A stretch of DNA of 64,000 nt from Lacimicrobium sp. SS2-24 (GCF_002201535.1 NZ_NIWW01000007.1:1-64000); one strand, 5' to 3'. Shown: positions 1-9,249, counted from the first letter of the stretch. Program-made: numbers and translations. The notes: generated by a model from the letters alone, not told the origin.

Positions 1-12
1 TATTCCTGAAGA

Positions 13-42
13 AGGGCTATCCGAAAGGATGGCCCTTTTTTT
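13..42 (+). terminator. Rho-independent terminator
   Basis: A ten-base-pair stem (AGGGCTATCC with GGATGGCCCT, one G-T pair) closes on a GAAA tetraloop and runs into seven T residues. It would end a plus-strand transcript whose gene lies before the window. Confidence 0.85.
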
Positions 43-583
43 ATGCCTGCAAAACGGTCGCGTGTTTATTCTCTGTTAGATTATCGCATCGGATAGCCCC
101 TCTGCAGGAAAGCACTGACGTGCTAATCCAGACCGGGAACCATACCCATCAACTGTGGACCGTTTCTCGTTTATACGGCTGACAGCCATCTGTCACACAT
201 CCCTGTGAGCGCCTCCAGGTCGGCCATCCACGGCCTCCCGTTCAGGCGGGCGCGGCAGTGCCGCTACAGAATCCGCCTTCACCCCCATGTGAGTGATTGA
301 AAGAAGCTCAGGAACCGATGGGGCGAAGATCAAGGCATAGAACTAGTTAGCAGAGCGTAATACCTCCCTGTAGCCCGGTGCCGGCCGAATCATTCATGAT
401 TCGTCATTCTTGGCGTGCCACCGCCACCCCTCGCTCGCTGCGCTCACCGTTATTCACCCATCCACGGCCTTACGTAAACCATTCACTCAGCTCCACGTCT
501 TCGCTCTCTCCATGTGAGGATCTGTTGGTGAGTGATTAGCTTGTCGATACGCACAAGGGCTGTCTATGACGGCACGGTTCTGT
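43..583. other. Non-coding stretch downstream of dnaE2
   Basis: I see no believable gene in these 541 bases; the short open frames have no ribosome site and no recognisable product. The stretch holds a perfect 8-bp inverted repeat around 386-403 (CGAATCAT, two bases, ATGATTCG), a GC-rich hairpin near 241-275, and a 13-base direct repeat (CCATCCACGGCCT) at 224-236 and 458-470. It may be decayed sequence or a dispersed intergenic repeat. Confidence 0.5.
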
Positions 584-3500
584 TTAGTGAAAGTCGCGGG
601 ATTTAATCCGTAAGTCTTCCAGGCAGTCGCTGAGATCTTCGAGCTTGCCGGCAACAACGTGGATGACATTACCGTCGCCTCGCTCTAGTAGCCCGGTGAC
701 CTTGAGAATTGACGCTTTGAGATAGGCTTGCTTTTGTGCCCGCGCAGTCGCGCGCCAGACGATGACATTAATATTACCGGTATCATCCTCAAGGGTGATA
801 AAGGTCACGCCTGATGCGGTTCCGGGACTTTGTCTGCCCTGAACGACACCGGCAACACGCACCAGCGTGTTATGAGGTACGTTCGTCAGATCGGCAGCGC
901 GAATGACGTTGTCCATTGCCTTTTTAGCTCGTATAAGCGCAATAGGATGGCTCGTCAGAGACATTCCCGTTGATGCATAATCTTCAAGTAAATCATCAAC
1001 ATGACTGGACTTAATCGGCCACTGGAAGGCTGATTCGTTGACCTGAGAAAATAACGGTAAGCTATGCATGCTGTCCATTAGCATCCAGCGGCTTTGATAG
1101 CGATTTGCTGTATTTTGGGGATCCAGTATTCTGAGCGCATCTGCACTGGCAAGCGCCTGTAGATCCGACTCTTTTTTTACTACCCGACGCAGTGCTGAAA
1201 GGCTGGGGTATCCCTGTGTGGGGCGCTGTTCTACCAGACGCTCAGCATTCATCCGACTTAGCGATTTAACCTGCCGTAACCCCACTCTTATGGCGAGCTG
1301 TTTTTTATGTTTTTGCAAGCAGTAGTCATATTCGGAGTGATTGATGCAAACAGGCAGAATAGTAATGGCATGTCGTTTAGCATCCTGTATTAGCTGTGAT
1401 GGAGAATAAAAGCCCATTGGCCAGCTATTCAGTAATGCAGTATAAAATGCAGCGGGATAGTAATGTTTCAGCCAGGCTGAAACGTAAGCTAAAACCGCAA
1501 AGGATGCAGAGTGAGACTCAGGAAAACCATATTCTCCAAAGCCGCATATCTGCTGGTATAGCCGTTCTGCAAACTCCCGTTTATAACCTCTGTCTAACAT
1601 ACCGCGCACTAATTTCTGTTCGAAGGCTTTGAGTTCCCCGTTTTTTTTCCAGCTGCCCATCGCGCGACGCAACTGGTCTGCTTCGCCACCACTGAAGCCG
1701 GCAGCCACCATTGCCAGTTTGATGACCTGTTCCTGAAAGATGGGTACACCAAGGGTGCGTTCCAGTACCTGTCTGACATCATCAGAAGGATAGTCTACGG
1801 GCTCTTTACCGCTGCGACGTCTTAGGTAGGGGTGAACCATATCGCCCTGGATGGGGCCAGGTCTGACAATGGCAATTTCTATTACCAGATCATAGTAACA
1901 AGTGGGTTTGAGTCGGGGCAGCATGCTCATTTGTGCACGTGACTCGATCTGAAAGACACCAATGGTGTCGGCCTGCTGAATCATTTTGTAGACCTTTTCA
2001 TCATCCCCCAGGTTACTGATTGAAGCGATGCTCAGATCCCTTTGCTCGTGTTGTTTTATCAGTGCCAGACATTTACGGATGGCGGTGAGCATGCCCAGTG
2101 CAAGCACGTCCACTTTAATCAGCTTCATGCTTTCCAGGTCGTCTTTGTCCCATTGAATGATGGTGCGATCGGGCATTGCCGCGTTTTCTATAGGAACCAG
2201 GTCATACAGAGGACCTGCTGAAATCACAAACCCACCAACATGCTGGGATAAGTGACGGGGGAACCCTTGTAGTGCTTCGGTGAGCTGTATAAGCTGCGTT
2301 GCTAACAGGGCATCGGCATCCAGTCCCAGCTCAGTGATCTGGCACTGCCAGTTCAATCCTTTGTCGCGTCGGTTCGTATTTTTGATGAAGAAATCAAGTT
2401 GGTGCTCATCAATACCCAGTGCTTTGCCGACATCGCGCAGAGCGCTTTTTAGTCTGTAAGTAATTACTGTTGCCGCAATGCCTGTTCTTTCTCTTCCATA
2501 TTTGGCATAGATATATTGAATCACTTCTTCTCGTCGCTCGTGTTCAAAGTCGACGTCTATGTCCGGCGGCTCGTCACGTTCTTTAGATATGAAACGTTCA
2601 AACAAGACTTCGCTCTTGCTGGGATCAACGGCGGTTATGTCCAGGCAATAACATACGGCTGAATTCGCGGCCGAGCCGCGTCCCTGATAGAGAATATGCT
2701 GTGTTTGCGCAAACTCGACAATATCCCGGATTGTGAGGAAGAAATACTCGTACTGCTTAAGCGAAATTAAGGCCAGCTCTTTTTCCAACAGCTCTCTGAC
2801 TTTCTCTGGTATACCTTGCGGGTAGCGGTGGCTGGCTCCCTGATAGACGAGTTCTCTGAGATATTGTGTGGCAGATCGATCTTTAGGCACTAACTCGGCA
2901 GGATACTGGTAATGCAGTTCTTCCAGACTGAATGTGCAACGCCTTGCGATAAGAAGGCTTTGCTCAATCCACTCGTGGGGATAGAGCTTTTTAAGTTTAT
3001 GCAATGGTCGCAAACTGGCTTCTGTATTCGATAAGGCCTGATGTCCTAGTTCCGAAACCGGTATTTTCAGACGAATGGCAGTGAGACAGTGTTGCAGTGC
3101 CAGGCGCTCCCCGTGGTGCATCACTACCCCGCTGCAGCAGGTGATCGGAAGCCCGAGAGTGAGGCTGAGTTGCTGACAATAATCAAGGTAGTCCTGCTCA
3201 TCGGCCTGTAGCAAACGCCGACAGCCTATCCAGAGTCGTTCTTTAAACTGTTTCAGTAGCCACGCTCCCCAGCGGGCGTCCGTACTCTTCTGCTCACAGG
3301 GTAGCCAGATGACGAAACAGTGTTTCAGTGTTTTAAGATCCCATTCATGTAACTCGTACTGGCCTTTCTTACTTCGTCGCCTGGCGTTGGTAATAACCCG
3401 ACACAGCTCAGAGTAAGCTGCCTGATTGGGACACAGGAGAATCACTTCTAAGTCCTGACCAAGACGCATCAGACTGCCGACAATAAGTTTTAGGGACAAC

Positions 3501-3673
3501 TGGAGCTGCTTGATTTCAGTATATGCTCTGACGATACCAGCAAGGGAACACTCATCAGTAATAGCCAGTGCTTCGTAGCCAAGAAAGTCGGCCTGCCTGA
3601 CCAGTTCCTGGGGATGAGACGCGCCGCACAGGAAAGAGAAGTTACTCTGACAAAATAACTCCGCATATGCCAT
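584..3673 (-). CDS. dnaE2: Error-prone DNA polymerase III alpha subunit DnaE2 (ImuC)
   Basis: Translesion polymerase of the SOS mutasome; in known ImuABC systems it extends past lesions using ImuB as clamp adaptor. The 1029-aa product has an N-terminal PHP domain, the polymerase core with the catalytic PDIDVDF motif near residues 370-376, a helix-hairpin-helix region and a C-terminal OB-fold (about 930-1000). The start is the ATG at 3673, which overlaps the imuB stop as TGATG, so translation is probably coupled; it gives the usual ImuC length. Longer starts upstream run inside imuB. In the PHP segment the residue after AEL is Phe where related ImuC proteins usually have His, which suggests a degenerate metal site. 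Last gene of the cassette. Confidence 0.95.
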   Translation of the reverse strand: MAYAELFCQSNFSFLCGASHPQELVRQADFLGYEALAITDECSLAGIVRAYTEIKQLQLSLKLIVGSLMRLGQDLEVILLCPNQAAYSELCRVITNARRRSKKGQYELHEWDLKTLKHCFVIWLPCEQKSTDARWGAWLLKQFKERLWIGCRRLLQADEQDYLDYCQQLSLTLGLPITCCSGVVMHHGERLALQHCLTAIRLKIPVSELGHQALSNTEASLRPLHKLKKLYPHEWIEQSLLIARRCTFSLEELHYQYPAELVPKDRSATQYLRELVYQGASHRYPQGIPEKVRELLEKELALISLKQYEYFFLTIRDIVEFAQTQHILYQGRGSAANSAVCYCLDITAVDPSKSEVLFERFISKERDEPPDIDVDFEHERREEVIQYIYAKYGRERTGIAATVITYRLKSALRDVGKALGIDEHQLDFFIKNTNRRDKGLNWQCQITELGLDADALLATQLIQLTEALQGFPRHLSQHVGGFVISAGPLYDLVPIENAAMPDRTIIQWDKDDLESMKLIKVDVLALGMLTAIRKCLALIKQHEQRDLSIASISNLGDDEKVYKMIQQADTIGVFQIESRAQMSMLPRLKPTCYYDLVIEIAIVRPGPIQGDMVHPYLRRRSGKEPVDYPSDDVRQVLERTLGVPIFQEQVIKLAMVAAGFSGGEADQLRRAMGSWKKNGELKAFEQKLVRGMLDRGYKREFAERLYQQICGFGEYGFPESHSASFAVLAYVSAWLKHYYPAAFYTALLNSWPMGFYSPSQLIQDAKRHAITILPVCINHSEYDYCLQKHKKQLAIRVGLRQVKSLSRMNAERLVEQRPTQGYPSLSALRRVVKKESDLQALASADALRILDPQNTANRYQSRWMLMDSMHSLPLFSQVNESAFQWPIKSSHVDDLLEDYASTGMSLTSHPIALIRAKKAMDNVIRAADLTNVPHNTLVRVAGVVQGRQSPGTASGVTFITLEDDTGNINVIVWRATARAQKQAYLKASILKVTGLLERGDGNVIHVVAGKLEDLSDCLEDLRIKSRDFH

Positions 3674-5082
3674 CAGCTGAATATTCCCTGTATAAACCAG
3701 TGGGACTCGGGTGTACGGAATACCCATAACCACTGCCCTTGTATGGAGCGGGCAATAAAATAGTCTCGTTGGACTGGATGACCATCCCACCATCCGGTCT
3801 GAATACGCTCGGGTCCGTGACGTAAACTGACTTTTTCATGCAGTGTCACAGGAGGATCACACAACTGCAAGGGACGCATAGTCGCTACGCGTGTGCCTGA
3901 TGGGGGGAGGTCATTACGATGCGCGGGGCAGTACTGGCTACTCTTTTCCGGCCGGAAGTCGTCGACCAGTGTGATACCGCTGAGGGCATCTTTACCCAGT
4001 CGTGCCTGTAATACAGACATGAGTTGCAACGGGGTTTGTTTGCCCTGTCGCCCTAAAAACAGATCTTCAGTTTGCCGTTGCTTATCTTCAAGGCTTGTAA
4101 CCTTAAGTATCACTGCATGAATGGCCTCAGATAACTGGATAGTCTCAAATTTAAGGGCAATCAGTGCTTGCCAGTGACTTGCCTGATATTCGGCCTGAGC
4201 GGATTCCACCTGTATTTCGAGGATGGCCTTGTTTTGTTGAACCAGCTCTAGCTGTAGTCTTGAGGTGAGCTTTTCCCTTAAGCGAAGAAACTCTTCCAGT
4301 CTTGTCAGTAGCGTGTTCAGCGGCGGCAGTAAGCGCTGTGTGTTTTCTATGCCATACAGCAATGTCAGCGTTTGTCTGAAAACTGCAGGAGGGTAGTAGA
4401 AACGTTGAGGATGGCTGAAACGGCCTGTCAGGCGACCAATATAAAGTGTCAGCTCATGATCAAAGCGCCGCGTTAATTGCTCTCCTGGAATGCTCAGGAG
4501 TTCACTGAGATACCTGACACCGGTGCGCTTGAGCTGTGATTGCTGCTTAGCAGACAAATCAGTAACCGATAAAGGACAGCGTTGCAGTGCGTTGAGCAAT
4601 ACCTCGGCGTCATCAGTGACTAGCGTATAACCCTGTCTGGCCAGGACTTTTGCCGCCAGAGGAGTATGGCCACAGGCATAGGTATAATTGAGTGCGATGG
4701 GTGCGAGGCGTTGTTGTAGCGCTTGCCAGTAAGAACGTAGCCCGTTATATAAAGAAAGCATCGGGTGCGCCCGCAGTAATAATCCATTGGGTGAACAAAG
4801 GGCAATATCAGAGGTACAGCCATATAACCAGGCTGCGAGTTCATAAAGTTTCTCGTCTTCTGTATGTGGTTGATGCTCTGCTACCTGAAGTGCGTGATCC
4901 AGTGATGCTGCTGTACCTAACCCCATACCCGGCCGAATACCTCTTTCGCGGGCTACCTCATTGAGCTGAATAACCCGGTTATTGGTTTTGTCCACCACGA
5001 CCAGAGGGTGTTGCTGGTCAGCGTAAAGACTATCCAGTTGCAAAGAGGGGAAATGCAGATATAACCATAATTCGGATGCCAT
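3673..5082 (-). CDS. imuB: ImuB, Y-family polymerase-like mutasome protein
   Basis: 469-aa protein related to Y-family polymerases. In the known systems ImuB is catalytically dead and acts as a hub linking ImuA, DnaE2 and the beta clamp. The N-terminal strand reads LHFPSLQLDSL, where active Y-family enzymes carry a metal-binding Asp, which fits an inactive polymerase fold. Residues 337-342 (QTEDLF) resemble a beta-clamp binding peptide. The ATG at 5082 lies 11 bases after the imuA stop, and the stop overlaps the dnaE2 start by one base. The three genes form one transcript. Confidence 0.93.
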   Translation of the reverse strand: MASELWLYLHFPSLQLDSLYADQQHPLVVVDKTNNRVIQLNEVARERGIRPGMGLGTAASLDHALQVAEHQPHTEDEKLYELAAWLYGCTSDIALCSPNGLLLRAHPMLSLYNGLRSYWQALQQRLAPIALNYTYACGHTPLAAKVLARQGYTLVTDDAEVLLNALQRCPLSVTDLSAKQQSQLKRTGVRYLSELLSIPGEQLTRRFDHELTLYIGRLTGRFSHPQRFYYPPAVFRQTLTLLYGIENTQRLLPPLNTLLTRLEEFLRLREKLTSRLQLELVQQNKAILEIQVESAQAEYQASHWQALIALKFETIQLSEAIHAVILKVTSLEDKQRQTEDLFLGRQGKQTPLQLMSVLQARLGKDALSGITLVDDFRPEKSSQYCPAHRNDLPPSGTRVATMRPLQLCDPPVTLHEKVSLRHGPERIQTGWWDGHPVQRDYFIARSIQGQWLWVFRTPESHWFIQGIFS

Positions 5083-5093
5083 AACGGGGGCTC

Positions 5094-5789
5094 TCAGCTG
5101 GCTCTGGAGCCGGGAAAAATGATCAGATTTTGCGAACTGGCAACAGGATCAGTAAGGGTAAGTTTGGGCCAGTGTTGTCTCATATCAATAATAAACGGGG
5201 CAGGAGGCCAACTGCCGCGACATTTGCGTACGGTAATCTGTAAGCCCTCAGGGTGTGGTTGTAAATCCATGCTGAGTGAAATTGGCAGGGCTGGGTTGAG
5301 TGAGTGCTGATCATGCAACCAAAACAGCTGGGCTTGCCCTCTTCCGGCAGCCTGTTGCAGGCGCTGTAGCTGTGCGACGTTGAGCCGGGAATGCCATAAA
5401 AGTACAGAGTGACAAGCGCCGCTTCCAAGGCATTGTTCTGCTGCCCAAAGGGCATGCTTGGCCGTTTTAGGATGAAGAATAAGTACCCGGCTGAGGGCAA
5501 CACCAGCATGATGTAATGCTTCTGCATTGGGTTTGTGGGGCGGTCCGATCCAGACCAGGAGTCTGTTATTATCTTCTGCATTGGCACGTAATTTGGGTAA
5601 CAGTAAGCGTAGTTCACCGATCCCTGCCGGGCTGCCTATTTCCACGGCCGGGTGATCAGTGAGACCGCCTGGTATATGCGTTGCCAGATAGTCCTCGGGC
5701 GCGGTCGGTGTCGAGGGACGCTGTGGCATTCGGGTCGCACCCTGCCAAACCAGCCCGTTGTTTTTTAGTTGATGCAGTATGGTATTCAT
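5094..5789 (-). CDS. imuA: ImuA, RecA/SulA-like mutasome accessory protein
   Basis: 231-aa first gene of the imuA-imuB-dnaE2 cassette. ImuA proteins have a RecA-like core and interact with ImuB and RecA during induced mutagenesis. The N-terminal half has the expected order, with HIPGGL near residue 38 and then a phosphate-loop-like position. That position reads GSPAGIGELR and lacks the GK[ST] of a working Walker A, so ATP binding is doubtful. The ATG lies 14 bases from a perfect LexA box, which implies SOS control of the whole cassette. Confidence 0.9.
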   Translation of the reverse strand: MNTILHQLKNNGLVWQGATRMPQRPSTPTAPEDYLATHIPGGLTDHPAVEIGSPAGIGELRLLLPKLRANAEDNNRLLVWIGPPHKPNAEALHHAGVALSRVLILHPKTAKHALWAAEQCLGSGACHSVLLWHSRLNVAQLQRLQQAAGRGQAQLFWLHDQHSLNPALPISLSMDLQPHPEGLQITVRKCRGSWPPAPFIIDMRQHWPKLTLTDPVASSQNLIIFPGSRAS

Positions 5790-5803
5790 TATGGATAAAA
5801 TAA

Positions 5804-5819
5804 CTGTATATAAATACAG
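5804..5819. promoter_or_regulatory. LexA (SOS) box
   Basis: CTGTATATAAATACAG matches the gammaproteobacterial LexA operator, CTGT-N8-ACAG with an AT-rich core, and is a near-perfect palindrome. It sits between imuA (minus) and the EVE-domain gene (plus) and overlaps the predicted -10 of imuA. Confidence 0.93.
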
Positions 5820-5845
5820 TATATTGGATTCTCACGAAGCTGCAA
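5818..5845 (-). promoter_or_regulatory. Predicted sigma70 promoter of imuA
   Basis: On the minus strand TTGCAG (5845-5840), a 16-base spacer and TATACT (5823-5818) form a good sigma70 promoter. The -10 runs directly into the LexA box, so bound LexA would block it. Confidence 0.65.
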
Positions 5846-5860
5846 GATCAGGAGTAAAAG

Positions 5861-6328
5861 ATGGCTTATTGGTTATTTAAGACAGAGCCGCAGACCTTCA
5901 GTATTGAGGATTTAGCTTCCCGAACGGAACAGACTGAACCCTGGGATGGCATTCGCAATTATCAGGCAAGAAATTTGTTACGGGATCAGGTCAGGCTCGG
6001 AGATTTGGTCTTTATCTACCATTCCAGTTGCCCGGAACCGGGTATTGTCGGGATCGCCAAAGTCGTGCGTGAGGCCTATCCCGACGCGACACAATTTAAT
6101 CCACAGAGTCGTTATTTTGATCCTAAGAGTGAACCTCAACAGCCCCGATGGGTTCAGGTTGATGTAAAGCTGACAGAAATGTTTGCCCAGACGGTGTCAT
6201 TAAAGCGCATCAAGGCAGAGACGCGATTGCAAGACATGATCCTGGTAAAAAAAGGCAGTCGGTTATCGATTCAACCGGTCACCGATGCGCAGTGGCAGAT
6301 ACTGCTGAGTATGGCGAAACGCAAATAA
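5861..6328 (+). CDS. EVE-domain protein (THYN1-like)
   Basis: 155-aa single-domain EVE protein. The family shares the PUA-like fold and is linked to recognition of modified nucleobases; the cellular role of bacterial THYN1-like members is largely unknown. Family motifs seen are MAYWLFKTEP at the start, WDGIRNYQARN near residue 28, and GDLVFIYHSS near 47, followed by a GIVGIAKV strand. AGGAG lies seven bases before the ATG. The gene is divergent from imuA across 71 bp that hold a LexA box, so SOS induction is possible but not shown. Confidence 0.88.
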   Translation: MAYWLFKTEPQTFSIEDLASRTEQTEPWDGIRNYQARNLLRDQVRLGDLVFIYHSSCPEPGIVGIAKVVREAYPDATQFNPQSRYFDPKSEPQQPRWVQVDVKLTEMFAQTVSLKRIKAETRLQDMILVKKGSRLSIQPVTDAQWQILLSMAKRK

Positions 6329-6364
6329 CGCGCTATAACGTCTGTAGGCATCATCATAAAGAGA

Positions 6365-6895
6365 TTAAGCCAGCTCTGCGTGAGCGTCCTTGTTTGCCTG
6401 TTTGTGGCTTATTGTCTGGGGTACGTCCAGCTGGCCAGTCATGCTAATCAGACTGCATGCACGGATAAAACCGCTGGGCTGATTCTTGCTCCATGCCATA
6501 CGCACCGGGTTAGGCTGTTCAGCGATAAACTTCCTCAACTCTTCCATGTCGATACCGCTGCTATTGGTAAGTTTTTTCATGGCTTCCTGAACAGTGAGAC
6601 CTTTTTCAAAGCACATCAGCACGATATTGCTGGTGTTGTTGAGGATGAATAACGCCAGCTCATAATCACGTTGTGATATGAGCCGGTGTTGATGGGTTTT
6701 GTTTAAGCCCTTGATCAGGTTGTTTTGCAGTTCAGCGCTGAGATACCCCATATTCTGGAGCAAATACCGACGTTGTTTGTCCGCGCTCTTTTGCCAAAGC
6801 TTTTGCTGATTAAGTTCCTGTTGCAACATCTGGGTACGGATGACCAGATAAATTACGATAACAACCAACAGGCCACATAGACCAAAAAGCAGCAT
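6365..6895 (-). CDS. Conserved membrane-anchored protein of unknown function
   Basis: 176-aa protein with one N-terminal transmembrane helix (about residues 2-20), then a helical, Gln-rich region likely to form a coiled coil (22-60) and a soluble, probably cytoplasmic C-terminal part. I do not recognise a family; it is likely a clade-level Alteromonadales protein. AGGTGT just before the ATG is a reasonable ribosome site. It stands alone between the convergent EVE gene and the DUF885 gene. Confidence 0.7.
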   Translation of the reverse strand: MLLFGLCGLLVVIVIYLVIRTQMLQQELNQQKLWQKSADKQRRYLLQNMGYLSAELQNNLIKGLNKTHQHRLISQRDYELALFILNNTSNIVLMCFEKGLTVQEAMKKLTNSSGIDMEELRKFIAEQPNPVRMAWSKNQPSGFIRACSLISMTGQLDVPQTISHKQANKDAHAELA

Positions 6896-6978
6896 AGTAC
6901 ACCTCCGACAAACCTTGTCTTAGTGTACCTTAACTATGCCATTTCTTTCAGCAAAATGGCCAACCAAAGTGGCTGCTT

Positions 6979-8715
6979 TTATCGTTGCTTTTGCTCAATA
7001 TATTGCCTGACATGACTTTCCAGCACATCCAGCGGGATTGAGCCATTTTCTAACAACATGTCATGAAACTCGCGCAGATCGAATTGTGCACCAAGTTGCT
7101 GTTCTGCTTCATGGCGCAGACGTTTAATGGTGATTTCGCCGAGTTTGTAAGACAGTGCCTGACCTGGCCAGGAGATATAACGGTCCACTTCGGTGGTGAC
7201 ATTGTGAGCGGATAAGGCGGTATTCTCGAGCATGTAGTCGATAGCCTGCTGACGGCTCCAGCCTTGCATGTGCATACCGGTATCCACCACCAGTCGACAC
7301 GCCCGCCACATCTCGTAACTCAGGCGGCCAAATTCGTCATAAGGGGTTTCGTAAAAGCCAATCTCCTTGCCCAGATACTCCGAATACAGCCCCCAGCCCT
7401 CGCCAAAGGCCGAAATATAGGTGTAACGGCGCACAGGGGGCAGGTGATCCATTTCACGGGCCAGTGCATTTTGCAGGTGATGACCAGGGACCGCTTCATG
7501 AAGGGTTAGTGCCGGCAGCGAATACAGCGGCCGTTTATCCAGTGCATAGGTATTTACCCAATAGTAACCCGGCTGATCGTCCCGGGTCGGACCGATATAA
7601 CGTCCGGTGGTATATTTCGGGGCAATACTATCGGGAACGGGGGCTACCCCATAGGGTGTACGCGGCAACTTATAAAATAATTTTGGCAGCAACGCATCGA
7701 TTTTTTTAGACAGGTAGGTGGCTTCTTTAATCAGCTCTTCGGCAGATGAAGCGTAAAACTGCGGATCGGTTCGCAAGAAGTGCACAAATTCGGCATGGCT
7801 GCCTTTAAAACCCACGTCTTCAATGACCTGTTGCATGTCCTCTCGGATCCGCTGCACTTCTTTTAATCCCAGCTGATGAATTTCATCAGCACTCATGTTC
7901 AGCGTGGTGTAATAGCGGGCACGATTCTCGTAATAGTCCGCGCCATCTGGCCAGGATTTAGCGGCGATATCGTCTTTAGCTCCGGGAATATAGTCATTCA
8001 CCAGAAAGTTGTAAAAGCTTTCGTAGGCCGGCATGACGGTTTGTTTGATAACGGCTTTTGCCTGCTGTTGTAACGCGGTTCGCTGGGCTTCGCTAATGGA
8101 CGCAGGCATGTTCATAAACGGGCTGTAAAACTGGCTGTCGGTAGCATCATCATGAATAAAAGCCAGCGCTGTCTTTTCAAAGTCTTTGAGGACCACTTTG
8201 GGTTGGGTCAGACCTGTTTCCAGACCTTTGCGCATCCAATGTATCTGATTGTCAAAGTAGGTTTTGAACGCACCCAGCCGGGCGAGGTAATTTTTATAGT
8301 CCTCAGCGGTATTAAACTTACTGGTGCGAGGTAAAAAAGCCAGCCCACTGTGAAAACCATACTCAGAGGTAATCGGCATATAATGAGCGCGGTAGTTATA
8401 GGCATCGACAATTTCCTGAAGGCGCCGCTGCTGCATGGTCAGATTAATCTGATCCTGCTTACTCAGGGCCGGCGATGCCAGCTCATTCAAGGCCTCAAGA
8501 TAGGCTTTGGCCTGTTCATACTGAGCTTGAAGACCTTGCGGTGAAACATCAGCAAGCAGGTGATCATAGTCATGTACACCCCGCGATGTCGCGGTTGTTG
8601 GACTGATGCGCAGTTCAAATTGCCAAATTTCATCAAGCAGACTGTCCAGCTGCTCGGCAGCATAAGCCGGGGTAGCAAGAATCAGTATCCATACTGCCAG
8701 AAGTATTCTTATCAT
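6979..8715 (-). CDS. Secreted DUF885-family protein (putative metallopeptidase)
   Basis: 578-aa protein with a clear signal peptide (residues 1-20, ending PAYAAE). The rest matches the all-helical DUF885 family. Around residue 405 it carries LHEAVPGHHLQ, the family's HExxPGHH signature, which resembles a gluzincin zinc site with a downstream acidic region (EGWGLYSEYL). The predicted location is periplasm or outside the cell. The substrate is unknown; peptide hydrolysis is inferred from the motif only. No partner gene is apparent nearby. Confidence 0.88.
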   Translation of the reverse strand: MIRILLAVWILILATPAYAAEQLDSLLDEIWQFELRISPTTATSRGVHDYDHLLADVSPQGLQAQYEQAKAYLEALNELASPALSKQDQINLTMQQRRLQEIVDAYNYRAHYMPITSEYGFHSGLAFLPRTSKFNTAEDYKNYLARLGAFKTYFDNQIHWMRKGLETGLTQPKVVLKDFEKTALAFIHDDATDSQFYSPFMNMPASISEAQRTALQQQAKAVIKQTVMPAYESFYNFLVNDYIPGAKDDIAAKSWPDGADYYENRARYYTTLNMSADEIHQLGLKEVQRIREDMQQVIEDVGFKGSHAEFVHFLRTDPQFYASSAEELIKEATYLSKKIDALLPKLFYKLPRTPYGVAPVPDSIAPKYTTGRYIGPTRDDQPGYYWVNTYALDKRPLYSLPALTLHEAVPGHHLQNALAREMDHLPPVRRYTYISAFGEGWGLYSEYLGKEIGFYETPYDEFGRLSYEMWRACRLVVDTGMHMQGWSRQQAIDYMLENTALSAHNVTTEVDRYISWPGQALSYKLGEITIKRLRHEAEQQLGAQFDLREFHDMLLENGSIPLDVLESHVRQYIEQKQR

Positions 8716-8812
8716 GGTCTGTCACCTGTAATCTGATGTTGCTTGCCAGCATAAGGCAAACTGATTACGAAGTGTATCACTGACAGTGGGTTTGTGAGTC
8801 CAGTGGTATGCA

Positions 8813-8835
8813 GACAGCGACAGATTGTCGCTGTC
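8813..8835. repeat. Perfect 10-bp hairpin without T-tract
   Basis: GACAGCGACA, loop GAT, TGTCGCTGTC. It lies just downstream of the DUF1820 gene on the minus strand. No U-run follows on either strand, so a standard intrinsic terminator is unlikely; it could protect the mRNA 3' end. Confidence 0.7.
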
Positions 8836-8844
8836 GTTGGTAGA

Positions 8845-9168
8845 TTATTTTTTCGGTGTGTAAACAGGTTTGGGAAAGCGCGTGACTTTTTCTGACAACT
8901 CAGACACTTTAGCGGTACCGTGCTTTTTGACTTCATCAATACGCAGTACATTGTGCATCGGAATGTAGGTTCGGGTAACAGATTCAAACTCGGATTTGAG
9001 TTTTTCCTGACTCGGATCGACTACCACCGAGCTATGGCTGTCCCACACAAAATCACCAATTTCAACAAAGCCAAACATTGCCCCCTGGCTTACCTCCCGG
9101 ACATACACCTCGTAGTGTTCCGCATTACTGATAAACTGGACTCGGTATAAAGGTTTGCTCGTGCTCAT
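8845..9168 (-). CDS. DUF1820-family protein
   Basis: 107-aa small protein of the DUF1820 family, found widely in gammaproteobacteria and of unknown function. Recognisable parts are KPLYRVQFI near the start, the central GDFVWDSHSSVVVDPSQEKLK segment (read as two strands) and YIPMHNVLRIDEV. It has no signal peptide or membrane helix, so it is probably cytoplasmic. I chose the ATG at 9168; a TTG nine codons upstream (9195) is the alternative, and neither has a strong Shine-Dalgarno site. Confidence 0.85.
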   Translation of the reverse strand: MSTSKPLYRVQFISNAEHYEVYVREVSQGAMFGFVEIGDFVWDSHSSVVVDPSQEKLKSEFESVTRTYIPMHNVLRIDEVKKHGTAKVSELSEKVTRFPKPVYTPKK

Positions 9169-9249
9169 AGAAATGGCTGTTCCAACGTAGGACAAAGAAA
9201 ATCAACGGGCAGGAATTCTAACCCCACAACCCGCTTTCGCCAAGCATGA

